A DNA stretch of 56,705 nt, from the NCBI GenBank assembly GCA_905233455.1, contig CAJOES010000007.1, positions 351 through 57,055 on the forward strand, in the 5' to 3' direction. The DNA is from an uncultured Synergistales bacterium (lineage in GTDB: Bacteria > Synergistota > Synergistia > Synergistales > Aminobacteriaceae). The translations under genes were made by a program, and so were the position numbers. The notes beneath the pieces were generated by a model, which ran no database searches, was not told the DNA's origin, and was given only the letters and a program-made list of their open reading frames with translations. Positions within the stretch are counted from its first letter, which is position 1. Every line of letters starts with the position of its first letter. This document shows, in pieces, positions 1 through 7,294 of the stretch.

Positions 1-1016
1 ACATCATACCAGCCCCGCACAAACCCTCCGTTCGCACGCTTCACGAGCTGGTATATTCCCGGCATCTGCCCTCCGTGAGTATGCCCGGACACCTGCAACG
101 CTACATTATGTTCTGCATTTTCGTGCGCAAATCCCGGCTGGTGATCCATCAGTATTACAGGCACACCTTCAGGGATGTCCCGGACTGCCGCATCAGTGTC
201 CGGTGCAGTCAGCCCCATTCGTCCCCCTGTAGGGTCAGGCTTGCCGGCTATTGCAATGCTGTCATCTCCCGAAGTGATTATCACGCTCTCATTCTCCAGC
301 ATTCTTATTCCCATATCAGCAAACTTCTTCATCCAGTTATTATAGTCGAAATAGTATTCATGATTGCCCGTAACACCGTACACACCGTATTTTGCCTTCA
401 AGTCCTTCAACGGCTCAAGGTCCGAATACCTCGCATTGACCGTGCCGTCAACAAAATCACCTGGCAATAATATTATGTCCGGGTTAAGCGCGTTAGTTCT
501 GTCGGTTATTGCCCGCACAAAATTTCTGTCGCTCAAAGTGTCAGCATGAATATCAACCATCACTGCAACCTTCAGCCCCTCAAGACTCCGGCCAAGCCCA
601 GAAATCTTTACGTCATGAGCATTAATGTCCGGAAGGCTCAAGGCATTATACGTTCCCCATACGGTAGAGAATACTGCTATCACGAACACCAGAGCTGAAG
701 CCATAGATGACGGGAAAGAACCTGCACCGGCTGTGAGTCTCCATGCAATGCGGACAATATCTTTTGTCAGCACCATAAAGACTGCAACAATCATGAAATT
801 GAATGCAAGGGTTACGCACATCAAAACGGCATACGGAAGCTCGATAACATCAAAGCCTGAAGCCGTCCTTCTGTACAAGAACGTTCTCGCGAGTCCTGAC
901 AGAAGAATCAATGACAGTAATATTTTCAGCCACATTGAAATTTTCAGCGGCAGTATCAGGCTCAATATCTCGTATAAACATACAGCAAGAGGAATCAACG
1001 CGAATAAGTTAAACAT
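1..1016 (-). CDS. Membrane-anchored metallophosphoesterase, partial (C-terminus beyond window start)
   Basis: The reverse strand is open from an ATG at 1016 to the window edge (338 codons, no stop). The first 125 or so residues hold about four hydrophobic segments. A calcineurin-like phosphoesterase domain follows with its metal-binding signatures in order: DIHAD (D155, H157), GDFVD (D187), GNHEYY (217-222) and, near the edge, SGHTHGGQ. This layout matches YkuE/YaeI-type membrane phosphoesterases, known or proposed to act on phospholipid or nucleotide-linked substrates; the substrate here cannot be told. An AAGGAG ribosome-binding site precedes the start. It lies downstream of three tRNA genes on the same strand and may share their transcript. 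A TATAAT on the minus strand (1050-1045) could be a local promoter, but no good -35 goes with it. Confidence 0.9.
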   Translation of the reverse strand, partial: MFNLFALIPLAVCLYEILSLILPLKISMWLKILLSLILLSGLARTFLYRRTASGFDVIELPYAVLMCVTLAFNFMIVAVFMVLTKDIVRIAWRLTAGAGSFPSSMASALVFVIAVFSTVWGTYNALSLPDINAHDVKISGLGRSLEGLKVAVMVDIHADTLSDRNFVRAITDRTNALNPDIILLPGDFVDGTVNARYSDLEPLKDLKAKYGVYGVTGNHEYYFDYNNWMKKFADMGIRMLENESVIITSGDDSIAIAGKPDPTGGRMGLTAPDTDAAVRDIPEGVPVILMDHQPGFAHENAEHNVALQVSGHTHGGQMPGIYQLVKRANGGFVRGWYD

Positions 1017-1086
1017 AAAAAATTTCACGCTCCTTATTGCAATTATTATACGTTACAGGGGAATAGTTATTGTTATGATTTAGGAT

Positions 1087-1163
1087 TGGTGGCGGCACCT
1101 GGAATCGAACCGGGGACACTGCGGGTATGAACCGCATGCTCTAGCCATCTGAGCTATGCCGCC
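1087..1163 (-). tRNA. tRNA-Met (CAT), elongator type
   Basis: Seventy-seven bases on the minus strand fold as a cloverleaf with acceptor GGCGGCA/TGCCGCC, a T-loop GTTCGATTC and encoded CCA. The anticodon loop TTCATAC gives CAT. The first acceptor pair is G1-C72, so it is not the initiator. A CAT anticodon could also belong to a lysidine-modified tRNA-Ile; the anticodon stem (TGCGG/CCGCA) resembles elongator Met, so Met is preferred. Confidence 0.93.
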
Positions 1164-1174
1164 TTATTTGGCAT

Positions 1175-1251
1175 TGGTGGCGGGGAAAGGATTTGAACCT
1201 TTGACCTTCGGGTTATGAGCCCGACGAGCTTCCAAACTGCTCCACCCCGCG
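1175..1251 (-). tRNA. Initiator tRNA-fMet (CAT)
   Basis: Seventy-seven bases on the minus strand, beginning CGCGGGG and ending with encoded CCA. Two initiator hallmarks are visible: an unpaired first acceptor position (C1 opposite C72) and three G-C pairs at the base of the anticodon stem (GGG before the CTCATAA loop, CCC after it). The neighbouring CAT tRNA lacks both. Confidence 0.95.
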
Positions 1252-1280
1252 ATATTATTATGTCAATTAGCTTTAGTATC

Positions 1281-1367
1281 TGGTGCCGGACGAGAGACTC
1301 GAACTCTCACGGACTTTACGCCCTCGGGATTTTAAGTCCCGTGTGTCTACCATTCCACCAGCCCGGC
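1281..1367 (-). tRNA. tRNA-Leu (TAA)
   Basis: Eighty-seven bases on the minus strand with acceptor GCCGGGC, encoded CCA, a class II long variable arm and anticodon loop CTTAAAA (anticodon TAA). It is the first of three tRNAs transcribed leftward. Confidence 0.94.
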
Positions 1368-1397
1368 GTTTACGCTGGTGTTTTAAGCACGAGGGTT

Positions 1398-1426
1398 ATT
1401 TTATCCCACTTGCTATTTTGCGTCAA
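1398..1426 (-). promoter_or_regulatory. Promoter of the tRNA-Leu/fMet/Met cluster
   Basis: On the minus strand TTGACG (1426-1421) is followed after 17 bases by TAAAAT (1403-1398), about 30 bases ahead of tRNA-Leu. The -35 box lies inside the last codons of rsmA, so the tRNAs can be transcribed independently of the upstream operon. Confidence 0.7.
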
Positions 1427-2183
1427 GATTCTGCGCGTTCATAGCACCGTAAATCTTCAGCCACTCATCACACGTAAGATCTTCTGCCCTCATGCTGCCG
1501 AACTCCCCCGCATCAGCAAAGCCCTTCAGGTTACCGGCCAGAGTCTTGCGCCTGTGCGCGAACCCCCGGTGCAGCAATTCGCTCCATGTATCCGAACACG
1601 CAAGATCCGTCCTGCGGTCTATGCGTATCTCAACTATTGCGGACTCAACTTTCGGGACCGGCCTGAAGCATTCACGCGGAACTTTACGGACGATTACAGC
1701 CCTTCCCACAGCTTCAACAGCAACGCCAAGAGGGTAGCGCGCTTTAGTGTCCGGCGGTGCAGTGAGCCTCTCCGCAGCTTCCTTCTGGAGCATGTACAGA
1801 TGATACGTCAGGCCAAGATGAGAATACTTCAGCAGATTCCAGATTAACGGCGTGGTTATGTTGTAGGGTATGTTCGCTATAACTTTTGACGGGAAAGGGC
1901 TCAATGAAGCATAATCAAACTTTACGGCATCACCCCAATGAAGAATCAGCCTGCTGTCATTTTCTGCAAGCTCCTCAAGCTCCGGCCTGAATCTTTCGTC
2001 AAGCTCCACAGCATGAAGGCATTTCACGCCCTCAGCCAGAAGCGCACGTGTCAGCACGCCGTGCCCCGGCCCTATCTCCAGAACACAATCACTATCACTG
2101 ACACCTGAACGCTTCACCATGAGAGCGAGAATGTTTTTATCCGTCAGGAAGTTCTGACCGTAACGTTTCAGCGCAGTAATCAT
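1413..2183 (-). CDS. rsmA: 16S rRNA (adenine-N6) dimethyltransferase RsmA/KsgA
   Basis: 256 residues, the family's usual length. It dimethylates the two adjacent adenines near the 3' end of 16S rRNA using S-adenosylmethionine, a late step of small-subunit maturation. Visible are the N-terminal YGQNFL segment, the SAM-binding motif EIGPGHGVLT and the catalytic motif NIPYNI. The ATG overlaps the stop of the upstream PAS-GGDEF gene by one base (TAATG), so it is the last gene of a five-gene minus-strand operon. Confidence 0.96.
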   Translation of the reverse strand: MITALKRYGQNFLTDKNILALMVKRSGVSDSDCVLEIGPGHGVLTRALLAEGVKCLHAVELDERFRPELEELAENDSRLILHWGDAVKFDYASLSPFPSKVIANIPYNITTPLIWNLLKYSHLGLTYHLYMLQKEAAERLTAPPDTKARYPLGVAVEAVGRAVIVRKVPRECFRPVPKVESAIVEIRIDRRTDLACSDTWSELLHRGFAHRRKTLAGNLKGFADAGEFGSMRAEDLTCDEWLKIYGAMNAQNLDAK

Positions 2184-3430
2184 TATTTCTTCCCTGCATA
2201 CACCGTGATATTTCCGCCATCACGCCTAGCCTTGAGCATAGAATCATACGCCGCACCGATGAACTCATTGACCGAAGAATATCCTCCCTCGCGGAGATCC
2301 GCCACGCCTGAACTTACAGCAATATCCTTCACGTTCTCCCGTATCTGCCCGGAAAGCACAACAGCCGCAGAACCTGAACAGTGAGCAAGTATCATGAACT
2401 CGTCCCCGCTCCAGCGTCCCATAGCAGACCGGGCATGCTCAGCAAGAAACTTCCTCGCTATGCCGACGAATTTCCGTATTATCCTGCTGCCAGCCTCCCA
2501 TCCCTGAGATTCATTGACTGCCCTGAAACCGTCAAGACATACAGCTATAAGGCTGAGATGCCTGTTATCCCTCAATGACGGCGAATATTCACGCAATATC
2601 ACGTGCTCTATTCCCCTGCGGTTAAGAATCCCTGTAGGCGAGTCAAACGTCAATAATCTGCGCAGCTGGTCATGTGTCCGGGTTATCTCCGTTATGTCCT
2701 CAAATGTAAGCATAACGGCTTCCGTTCCGTGCCACTTCACCGGGCTTGCGTGTATCACCATAAGGCGCGGTTCTGTCTCTTTCTCCGGCTGGTATTCATT
2801 CAGGGTCTCGTCATAATACATGAACGGGTAAAAGTTCTCGTGCTCTGCAAGTTCCGGTATCCTGCATTCAACGCTTCCGGACTTCTTCATGATTATGTGC
2901 ATTATGTCGGCAGGATTTGAGGTTTGCGCTATCTCCGTGATATTTCTTCCGACAAGGTTAATGTTTATCCCTGAAGACAGGAATTTATTTGCGGCCATGA
3001 ATACGCCTCGCGAGTCAACAACTCCTGCCCTGAACGGCACAGCTTCAAGCACTTCGGGATCACTGCGTATTATGGTTGCTGGTTTTCGGGATGCCTCAAA
3101 TTCTCCGGAAGGCATTATGCGTATCACAACACCTGCTATATTCCCGCTTATCTTCAGCGGCGAGGCAGTAAGCTCCCATGTCTTGCCGCGCTCCGTAAGT
3201 TCTATTGCACCGGTATCGCCAAGACATGCCGCAGTAAGCAGCTCGTGAAGTGTCCGGTCAAGTGCCGTAATCATCGGGGGGTAGCTTCTGCCCTCGTCGC
3301 ATATGTGCCCCAGAAGCCTTGACGCTACAGCCTTATAGCCGTTGGTGGCATGAAGCAGCTTGCCTTTGAGGTTCACCACACAGCAGAGAAGCCCCGGACA
3401 ACTGTCCAGGACTCCGCTCCATACGCTCAT
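2183..3430 (-). CDS. PAS-GGDEF protein, probable or degenerate diguanylate cyclase
   Basis: 415 residues with no transmembrane segment visible. The N-terminal two thirds look like PAS-type sensor domains (including a segment ending in MLTFEDITEITR, typical of a PAS C-cap). A GGDEF domain follows from about residue 250: FDSPTGILNRRG, LDGFRAVNES, then RWSGDEF as signature. The first signature Gly is Ser, the usual FKxIND is FRAVNE and the GH after it is GW, so the nucleotide site departs from consensus. No RxxD inhibitory site precedes the signature. SGDEF proteins can be active, but loss of activity is possible. It overlaps galE upstream by four bases (ATGA) and rsmA downstream by one, so it is translationally coupled to both. 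Confidence 0.85.
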   Translation of the reverse strand: MSVWSGVLDSCPGLLCCVVNLKGKLLHATNGYKAVASRLLGHICDEGRSYPPMITALDRTLHELLTAACLGDTGAIELTERGKTWELTASPLKISGNIAGVVIRIMPSGEFEASRKPATIIRSDPEVLEAVPFRAGVVDSRGVFMAANKFLSSGININLVGRNITEIAQTSNPADIMHIIMKKSGSVECRIPELAEHENFYPFMYYDETLNEYQPEKETEPRLMVIHASPVKWHGTEAVMLTFEDITEITRTHDQLRRLLTFDSPTGILNRRGIEHVILREYSPSLRDNRHLSLIAVCLDGFRAVNESQGWEAGSRIIRKFVGIARKFLAEHARSAMGRWSGDEFMILAHCSGSAAVVLSGQIRENVKDIAVSSGVADLREGGYSSVNEFIGAAYDSMLKARRDGGNITVYAGKK

Positions 3431-4422
3431 CTTTTGTCGTTGTAGCCGTTAGGATGGGACTTGTGCCACTTCCACGCAGAAGCAACAATATCTTCCATGC
3501 GGGTAATTTCGGGCTTCCAGTGCAGGATTTCATGTGCTTTCGTGCTGTCTGCAACAAGCCTTGCAGGGTCTCCGGCACGCCTTGCACCGATCTCTACGGG
3601 TATATCCTGCCCCGTTGCTGTCCTTGCCGCGTTTATCATCTCCATCACGGAATAACCGTCGCCGCTCCCCAAGTTGAAGATGCTGCTTTCACCGCCGCTG
3701 CGCAGATACTCAAGAGCCAGAATGTGCGCATGTGCGAGATCCTGAACGTGAACGTAATCGCGTATACATGTCCCGTCCTTCGTGGGGTAATCGTCGCCGT
3801 ACACCGTAACATGATTCCGCTTCCCTAACGGCACCTGAAGTATCAGCGGGATCAAATGTGTTTCCGGGTGGTGATCCTCGCCGATAGTCCCGTCATGCCA
3901 TGCACCTGCAACGTTGAAGTAGCGCAGTGATACATACTTTATGCCGTGCTGAAGGCCGACCCAGTGCATCATTTTCTCCATTATACGTTTGCTTTCTCCG
4001 TAGGGATTCGTGGGGTTGGTCTCGTCCGTCTCAAGTATCGGGAGCTTCTTGGGTTCGCCGTATGTTGCCGCTGTTGAGGAAAATATTATGCGCTTTACGT
4101 TGTTCCTCTGCATTGCTTCAAGCAGGGAAATCATTCCGCCGACGTTGTTGTCGAAGTATTTTAGCGGTTTCTCTACACTTTCACCGACAAGGGAATATGC
4201 ACAGAAATGCACGACTGCCTCAATGTCATTTTCCGTAAATATCTTGTCGAGAAGTCCGCCGTTCCTGATGTCCCCTTCGTAGAACTTTATACCCTCTGGA
4301 ACTGATGCCCTGTGCCCGGTTTCGAGGCTGTCAACTACGATAACTTCCTCGCCGTGTTCAGTGAATGCCCTGACGTTATGCGAACCGATATAGCCAGCTC
4401 CACCGCAAATCAATACTGCCAT
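3427..4422 (-). CDS. galE: UDP-glucose 4-epimerase GalE
   Basis: 331 residues, an extended short-chain dehydrogenase/reductase of normal GalE length. It interconverts UDP-glucose and UDP-galactose with bound NAD. Seen are the NAD-binding GGAGYIGSH (7-15), the Ser region FSSTAATYG (114-122) and the catalytic pair Tyr141/Lys145 in YGESK. The ribosome-binding site is AGAGGAGG. It lies between a secreted unknown protein and the PAS-GGDEF gene in an operon headed by a membrane glycosyltransferase, which suggests supply of UDP-galactose for an envelope glycan. Confidence 0.95.
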   Translation of the reverse strand: MAVLICGGAGYIGSHNVRAFTEHGEEVIVVDSLETGHRASVPEGIKFYEGDIRNGGLLDKIFTENDIEAVVHFCAYSLVGESVEKPLKYFDNNVGGMISLLEAMQRNNVKRIIFSSTAATYGEPKKLPILETDETNPTNPYGESKRIMEKMMHWVGLQHGIKYVSLRYFNVAGAWHDGTIGEDHHPETHLIPLILQVPLGKRNHVTVYGDDYPTKDGTCIRDYVHVQDLAHAHILALEYLRSGGESSIFNLGSGDGYSVMEMINAARTATGQDIPVEIGARRAGDPARLVADSTKAHEILHWKPEITRMEDIVASAWKWHKSHPNGYNDKR

Positions 4423-4439
4423 AAGTTTTACCTCCTCTG

Positions 4440-5174
4440 TTATCTTGTGTTGGGTATGGGATTGAATATAACGTCTCCCATTTCTATGCTCATATCAAAA
4501 CTGCTTTTCCTGTGTCCTACGTGCATTTTTCCCGGCATTCCCACAGATGACGGCCTGACTTCATCGTATATGCTGCTTCTTGAGACTCCGCCGGGTCTGT
4601 GGAGTTCCGGAGCATTCTTCACGCCGAACATATCTATCACCATTTTTGCCGAGTTAGCCCCGAATGACGGACTCGCCTGCCACCATTCCGGCCTGCCCTG
4701 TGTGCTGAAGAATACCGCATCAGAATCACTGCCGGATCCCATAGACGCAAGTATCTTTACCGGCCTGATAGAATTTCCGGAAATGTCTGCCGCCTTCATC
4801 CACGCATAATCACCGCCGAGCCACGCATAACCGCCCGGAGAGTCAAATACCGCAAGCTCCTTAGAGTTATTGCGCAGATACTGCCTCGCGCTTGAGTACT
4901 TCCCGACAGGAACACCGACCCATACTGCACCGCCTTCACGCACAACCTTTGAGGCAGACAGCCAGTCAGATGGGACATCACTGCCGAAGTACCTGCGCAG
5001 GCTGGCCGTGCCGGGATTCACGCCGCCGTTGAGATTCACCGCAGCAGCAAGACTGTACAGCCCGCCTATTACCCGGTGAAGCTCAGTATCCTGCTCGACC
5101 TCAGCATAAACAGGAAACACCATGCACAGCAAAACAGCCCAAACTACACAAAAAGCACAAAACCTTTTCATCAT
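4440..5174 (-). CDS. Secreted protein of unknown function
   Basis: 244 residues from the chosen ATG at 5174. A start at 5246 is possible in the same frame, but AAGGAG lies nine bases before 5174 and the sequence then begins with a clear signal peptide (MMKRF, a hydrophobic core, VYA). The mature part is rich in Gly, Ser and Trp and has no family I recognise. It follows a membrane glycosyltransferase gene by about 70 bases and precedes galE by 17, so it is probably co-expressed with surface-glycan functions. It could be a periplasmic partner of the glycosyltransferase, which is inference from position only. Confidence 0.75.
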   Translation of the reverse strand: MMKRFCAFCVVWAVLLCMVFPVYAEVEQDTELHRVIGGLYSLAAAVNLNGGVNPGTASLRRYFGSDVPSDWLSASKVVREGGAVWVGVPVGKYSSARQYLRNNSKELAVFDSPGGYAWLGGDYAWMKAADISGNSIRPVKILASMGSGSDSDAVFFSTQGRPEWWQASPSFGANSAKMVIDMFGVKNAPELHRPGGVSRSSIYDEVRPSSVGMPGKMHVGHRKSSFDMSIEMGDVIFNPIPNTR

Positions 5175-5242
5175 ATGAAGACGCTCCTTAGTATGAAATT
5201 TTTTCACTGCAATATATTTTTCACCGTTCATGCCGGGTTTTT

Positions 5243-6853
5243 TCACTGATTGCTCAGTAATAACGTATTTTCTGTTTCCATTATATGAAATACATTCTTG
5301 GGAAGGGGCGTATCAGGGTGCTTATCGTCCGGCATAATCAGAAACATCCGCTCCTTCCTGTCCCATAAGATATTTATCACAGCATCGCTTGCCGCAAATC
5401 TTTTCTCTGCAACACCGTCTGAAAGTTCCGCATCAATCAGTATAGAATTCCTCAGCGTGTAGAAATACACGGAAGGATAATTCACGCCGTACTGTATCAC
5501 CCAGTCTTTGCCCTCTATCCTGTCGCGCAGAGCCAGCCCTATATCACGCACCGAATATCTTTCTGCCGTCAGGTTGAAGACTCCCGCTAAAGGCATCAGG
5601 CACAATAAAGCCGCCGCAGGAACATTACGCACCCACTTTTCTATTTGCTTCGTCTTAGTGTAGTACCATGACGCAAACAGAAACAGCATCGTCAATAATA
5701 TCCACGGAATAAGCGACATCAACGCGGCACTTGCTACAGGCAGATCACGTGATACATACGGCATCAGAATATACAGCACGGGAACAATGATTATGATATT
5801 CAGCATTACGGACATTCTGACGGAGTAGAGATTTTTGCGGCCAAGCCATATATCCAGCTTGCGCCCGATCAGTGCCGACAATGCCGGGACACATGCACAC
5901 AGCGCGAGAATATCTCCCGACAACAGCGACGAAACTGCGAACACCAAAGCCCATACCAGCATAAAAAGTTCCGGGCTTCTCTGTGCAGGATACTCACGCG
6001 GGAATATCTCATACACCGCACGGATGATAAAGCCCTGAAACGGCACGAAACTCACGAACAGGAAAGCTATTATCCCCTGGAATCCCCCGAAAGAATATGA
6101 ATACGTATGACAGCGCATGAAGTGTATCACCTGCGGATTGACCAGAGCAAGCACAACGAAATACAGACCGCATAACGACACCGTAATTATTATTCCGCCC
6201 GGCCAAGTGAAAAAGTCCTTCAGCAGATCATAATCATCACACAGGAACGAATACACTATAACAGCCACGAAAGGCAGCAAGAATCCTTCAAACCCGTGTG
6301 CAATGAAAGCAAGAGACAATGACAGGTGAGCCAGTATCAGCCATCTTTTGTCGTCATGGGAACGCACAACCCCGGCCATAGAAAGAGCCGTGAGACATGA
6401 ATACACTGCGTGTGATGAGGCTAACTGCGACACAGCAAAGCACAGGGTCATTCCTGCACATATGCTTGAAGCCAGCCATGAACTGCGGGAAGATTCACTG
6501 CCAGCTGACTTGGCCGACATTGATGCGGCTAAAATCATTCCCAGTCCGGACAATGCAGACCAGAAACGCACAGCAAATTCTCCCCAGCCGAAAATACTCA
6601 CGGCTAAAGCTGACAGCCACCAAGTGCCGAGAGTGCTCCCGGACGTTAGGGACTCGCCTATCTTCGGCACGAAGTAATTTCCTGCGGCGTACATATGGAT
6701 ACTTACGGAAGCATTTATGCCTTCAACGGGGTCAATCAGCCCGTGATCGCCGATTCCCCTGAAGTACAGGTAGAAGAGAAGTGCTACGAATATATAAACC
6801 GGTTTACGCGACATTGCCCTGAACAAATTACCGACCTGCGCACGGTATAACAA
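5243..6853 (-). CDS. GT-C type membrane glycosyltransferase (ArnT/PMT-like)
   Basis: 536 residues with about ten or more hydrophobic segments. Near the N-terminus a luminal-loop region (GLIDPVEGINASVSIHMY) sits where ArnT and protein O-mannosyltransferases carry the catalytic acidic motif, followed by NYFVPKIGE and GTWWLSALAVSIFG. The family transfers sugar from an undecaprenyl-phosphate carrier to lipid A or protein on the outer face of the inner membrane; the acceptor here is unknown. A soluble C-terminal domain follows the membrane part. The listed start is a TTG with GAAAGG directly before it; an ATG at 6814 (MSRKPVYIF) is equally likely. It heads the operon with the secreted unknown, galE, PAS-GGDEF and rsmA. 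Confidence 0.8.
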   Translation of the reverse strand: MLYRAQVGNLFRAMSRKPVYIFVALLFYLYFRGIGDHGLIDPVEGINASVSIHMYAAGNYFVPKIGESLTSGSTLGTWWLSALAVSIFGWGEFAVRFWSALSGLGMILAASMSAKSAGSESSRSSWLASSICAGMTLCFAVSQLASSHAVYSCLTALSMAGVVRSHDDKRWLILAHLSLSLAFIAHGFEGFLLPFVAVIVYSFLCDDYDLLKDFFTWPGGIIITVSLCGLYFVVLALVNPQVIHFMRCHTYSYSFGGFQGIIAFLFVSFVPFQGFIIRAVYEIFPREYPAQRSPELFMLVWALVFAVSSLLSGDILALCACVPALSALIGRKLDIWLGRKNLYSVRMSVMLNIIIIVPVLYILMPYVSRDLPVASAALMSLIPWILLTMLFLFASWYYTKTKQIEKWVRNVPAAALLCLMPLAGVFNLTAERYSVRDIGLALRDRIEGKDWVIQYGVNYPSVYFYTLRNSILIDAELSDGVAEKRFAASDAVINILWDRKERMFLIMPDDKHPDTPLPKNVFHIMETENTLLLSNQ

Positions 6854-6942
6854 CCTTTCAATTTCTGTATAATGCGAAAATTTTTCGTGAGTTTTATTAT
6901 ATACTATCCAAGAAAATTTATATTACGGAGGATTTTTATATC
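6854..6942. promoter_or_regulatory. AT-rich divergent promoter region
   Basis: The 89 bases between the divergent glycosyltransferase and glutaredoxin genes hold a TATAAT on the plus strand (6868-6873) and one on the minus strand (6901-6896). Neither has a convincing -35 box. The plus-strand gene has a strong ACGGAGGA ribosome-binding site at 6925-6932. Confidence 0.45.
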
Positions 6943-7221
6943 ATGCGGAAAGTTACAGCGTTCTATATGGAGGGATGTCCGTATTGCAGGCAGGCCCGGC
7001 AGGCACTAAGCGAACTGGTGAAAGAGGACGGCAAATATAATTCAGCTGATATTGACTGGATAGAGGAGACACAGCACCCGGATATTGCAGATAAGTATGA
7101 TTATTACCGCGTGCCTTCAATGTTCATTGACGGGAAGAAGCTGTACGAGGCTCACCCCGGAGAAAGCTACGATGAATGCAAGGGTAACGTTAAGCGCGTC
7201 CTTGATGCGTCTATGGCATAA
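6943..7221 (+). CDS. Glutaredoxin-like thioredoxin-fold protein
   Basis: 92 residues forming one thioredoxin-fold domain. The redox motif CPYC lies at residues 12-15, directly after the first strand (KVTAFYMEG). A cis-proline region (RVPSMFIDGKK) and a Gly-containing C-terminal segment follow. It would reduce disulfides or act as a glutathione- or thioredoxin-reductase-coupled carrier; small CPYC proteins of this kind also serve in anaerobes. It is a single-gene plus-strand unit facing a minus-strand gene across a terminator. Confidence 0.88.
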   Translation: MRKVTAFYMEGCPYCRQARQALSELVKEDGKYNSADIDWIEETQHPDIADKYDYYRVPSMFIDGKKLYEAHPGESYDECKGNVKRVLDASMA

Positions 7222-7245
7222 CACGCACAGCAACAGCAAGAGCAC

Positions 7246-7280
7246 AAAAAAAATTCCCTCCAGCCGTTAAAGCCGGAGGG
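7246..7280 (-). terminator. Intrinsic terminator after the Synerg-CTERM protein gene
   Basis: A nine-pair stem (7256-7264 with 7272-7280) pairs fully only on the minus strand, where the plus-strand A/C mismatch becomes a wobble pair. On that strand it is followed by eight T. It ends the 7295-8515 transcript and may also slow transcription from the glutaredoxin side. Confidence 0.85.
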
Positions 7281-7294
7281 ATTCTTTATGTCCG

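Noticed and set aside
1215-1847. A 210-codon plus-strand open frame
   Set aside because: It crosses two tRNA genes and runs antisense to rsmA; its translation has no protein-like features.
7246-7280. Terminator of glutaredoxin as the main function of this hairpin
   Set aside because: The stem pairs fully and has its T-tract only on the minus strand, so it is assigned to the gene on that side.
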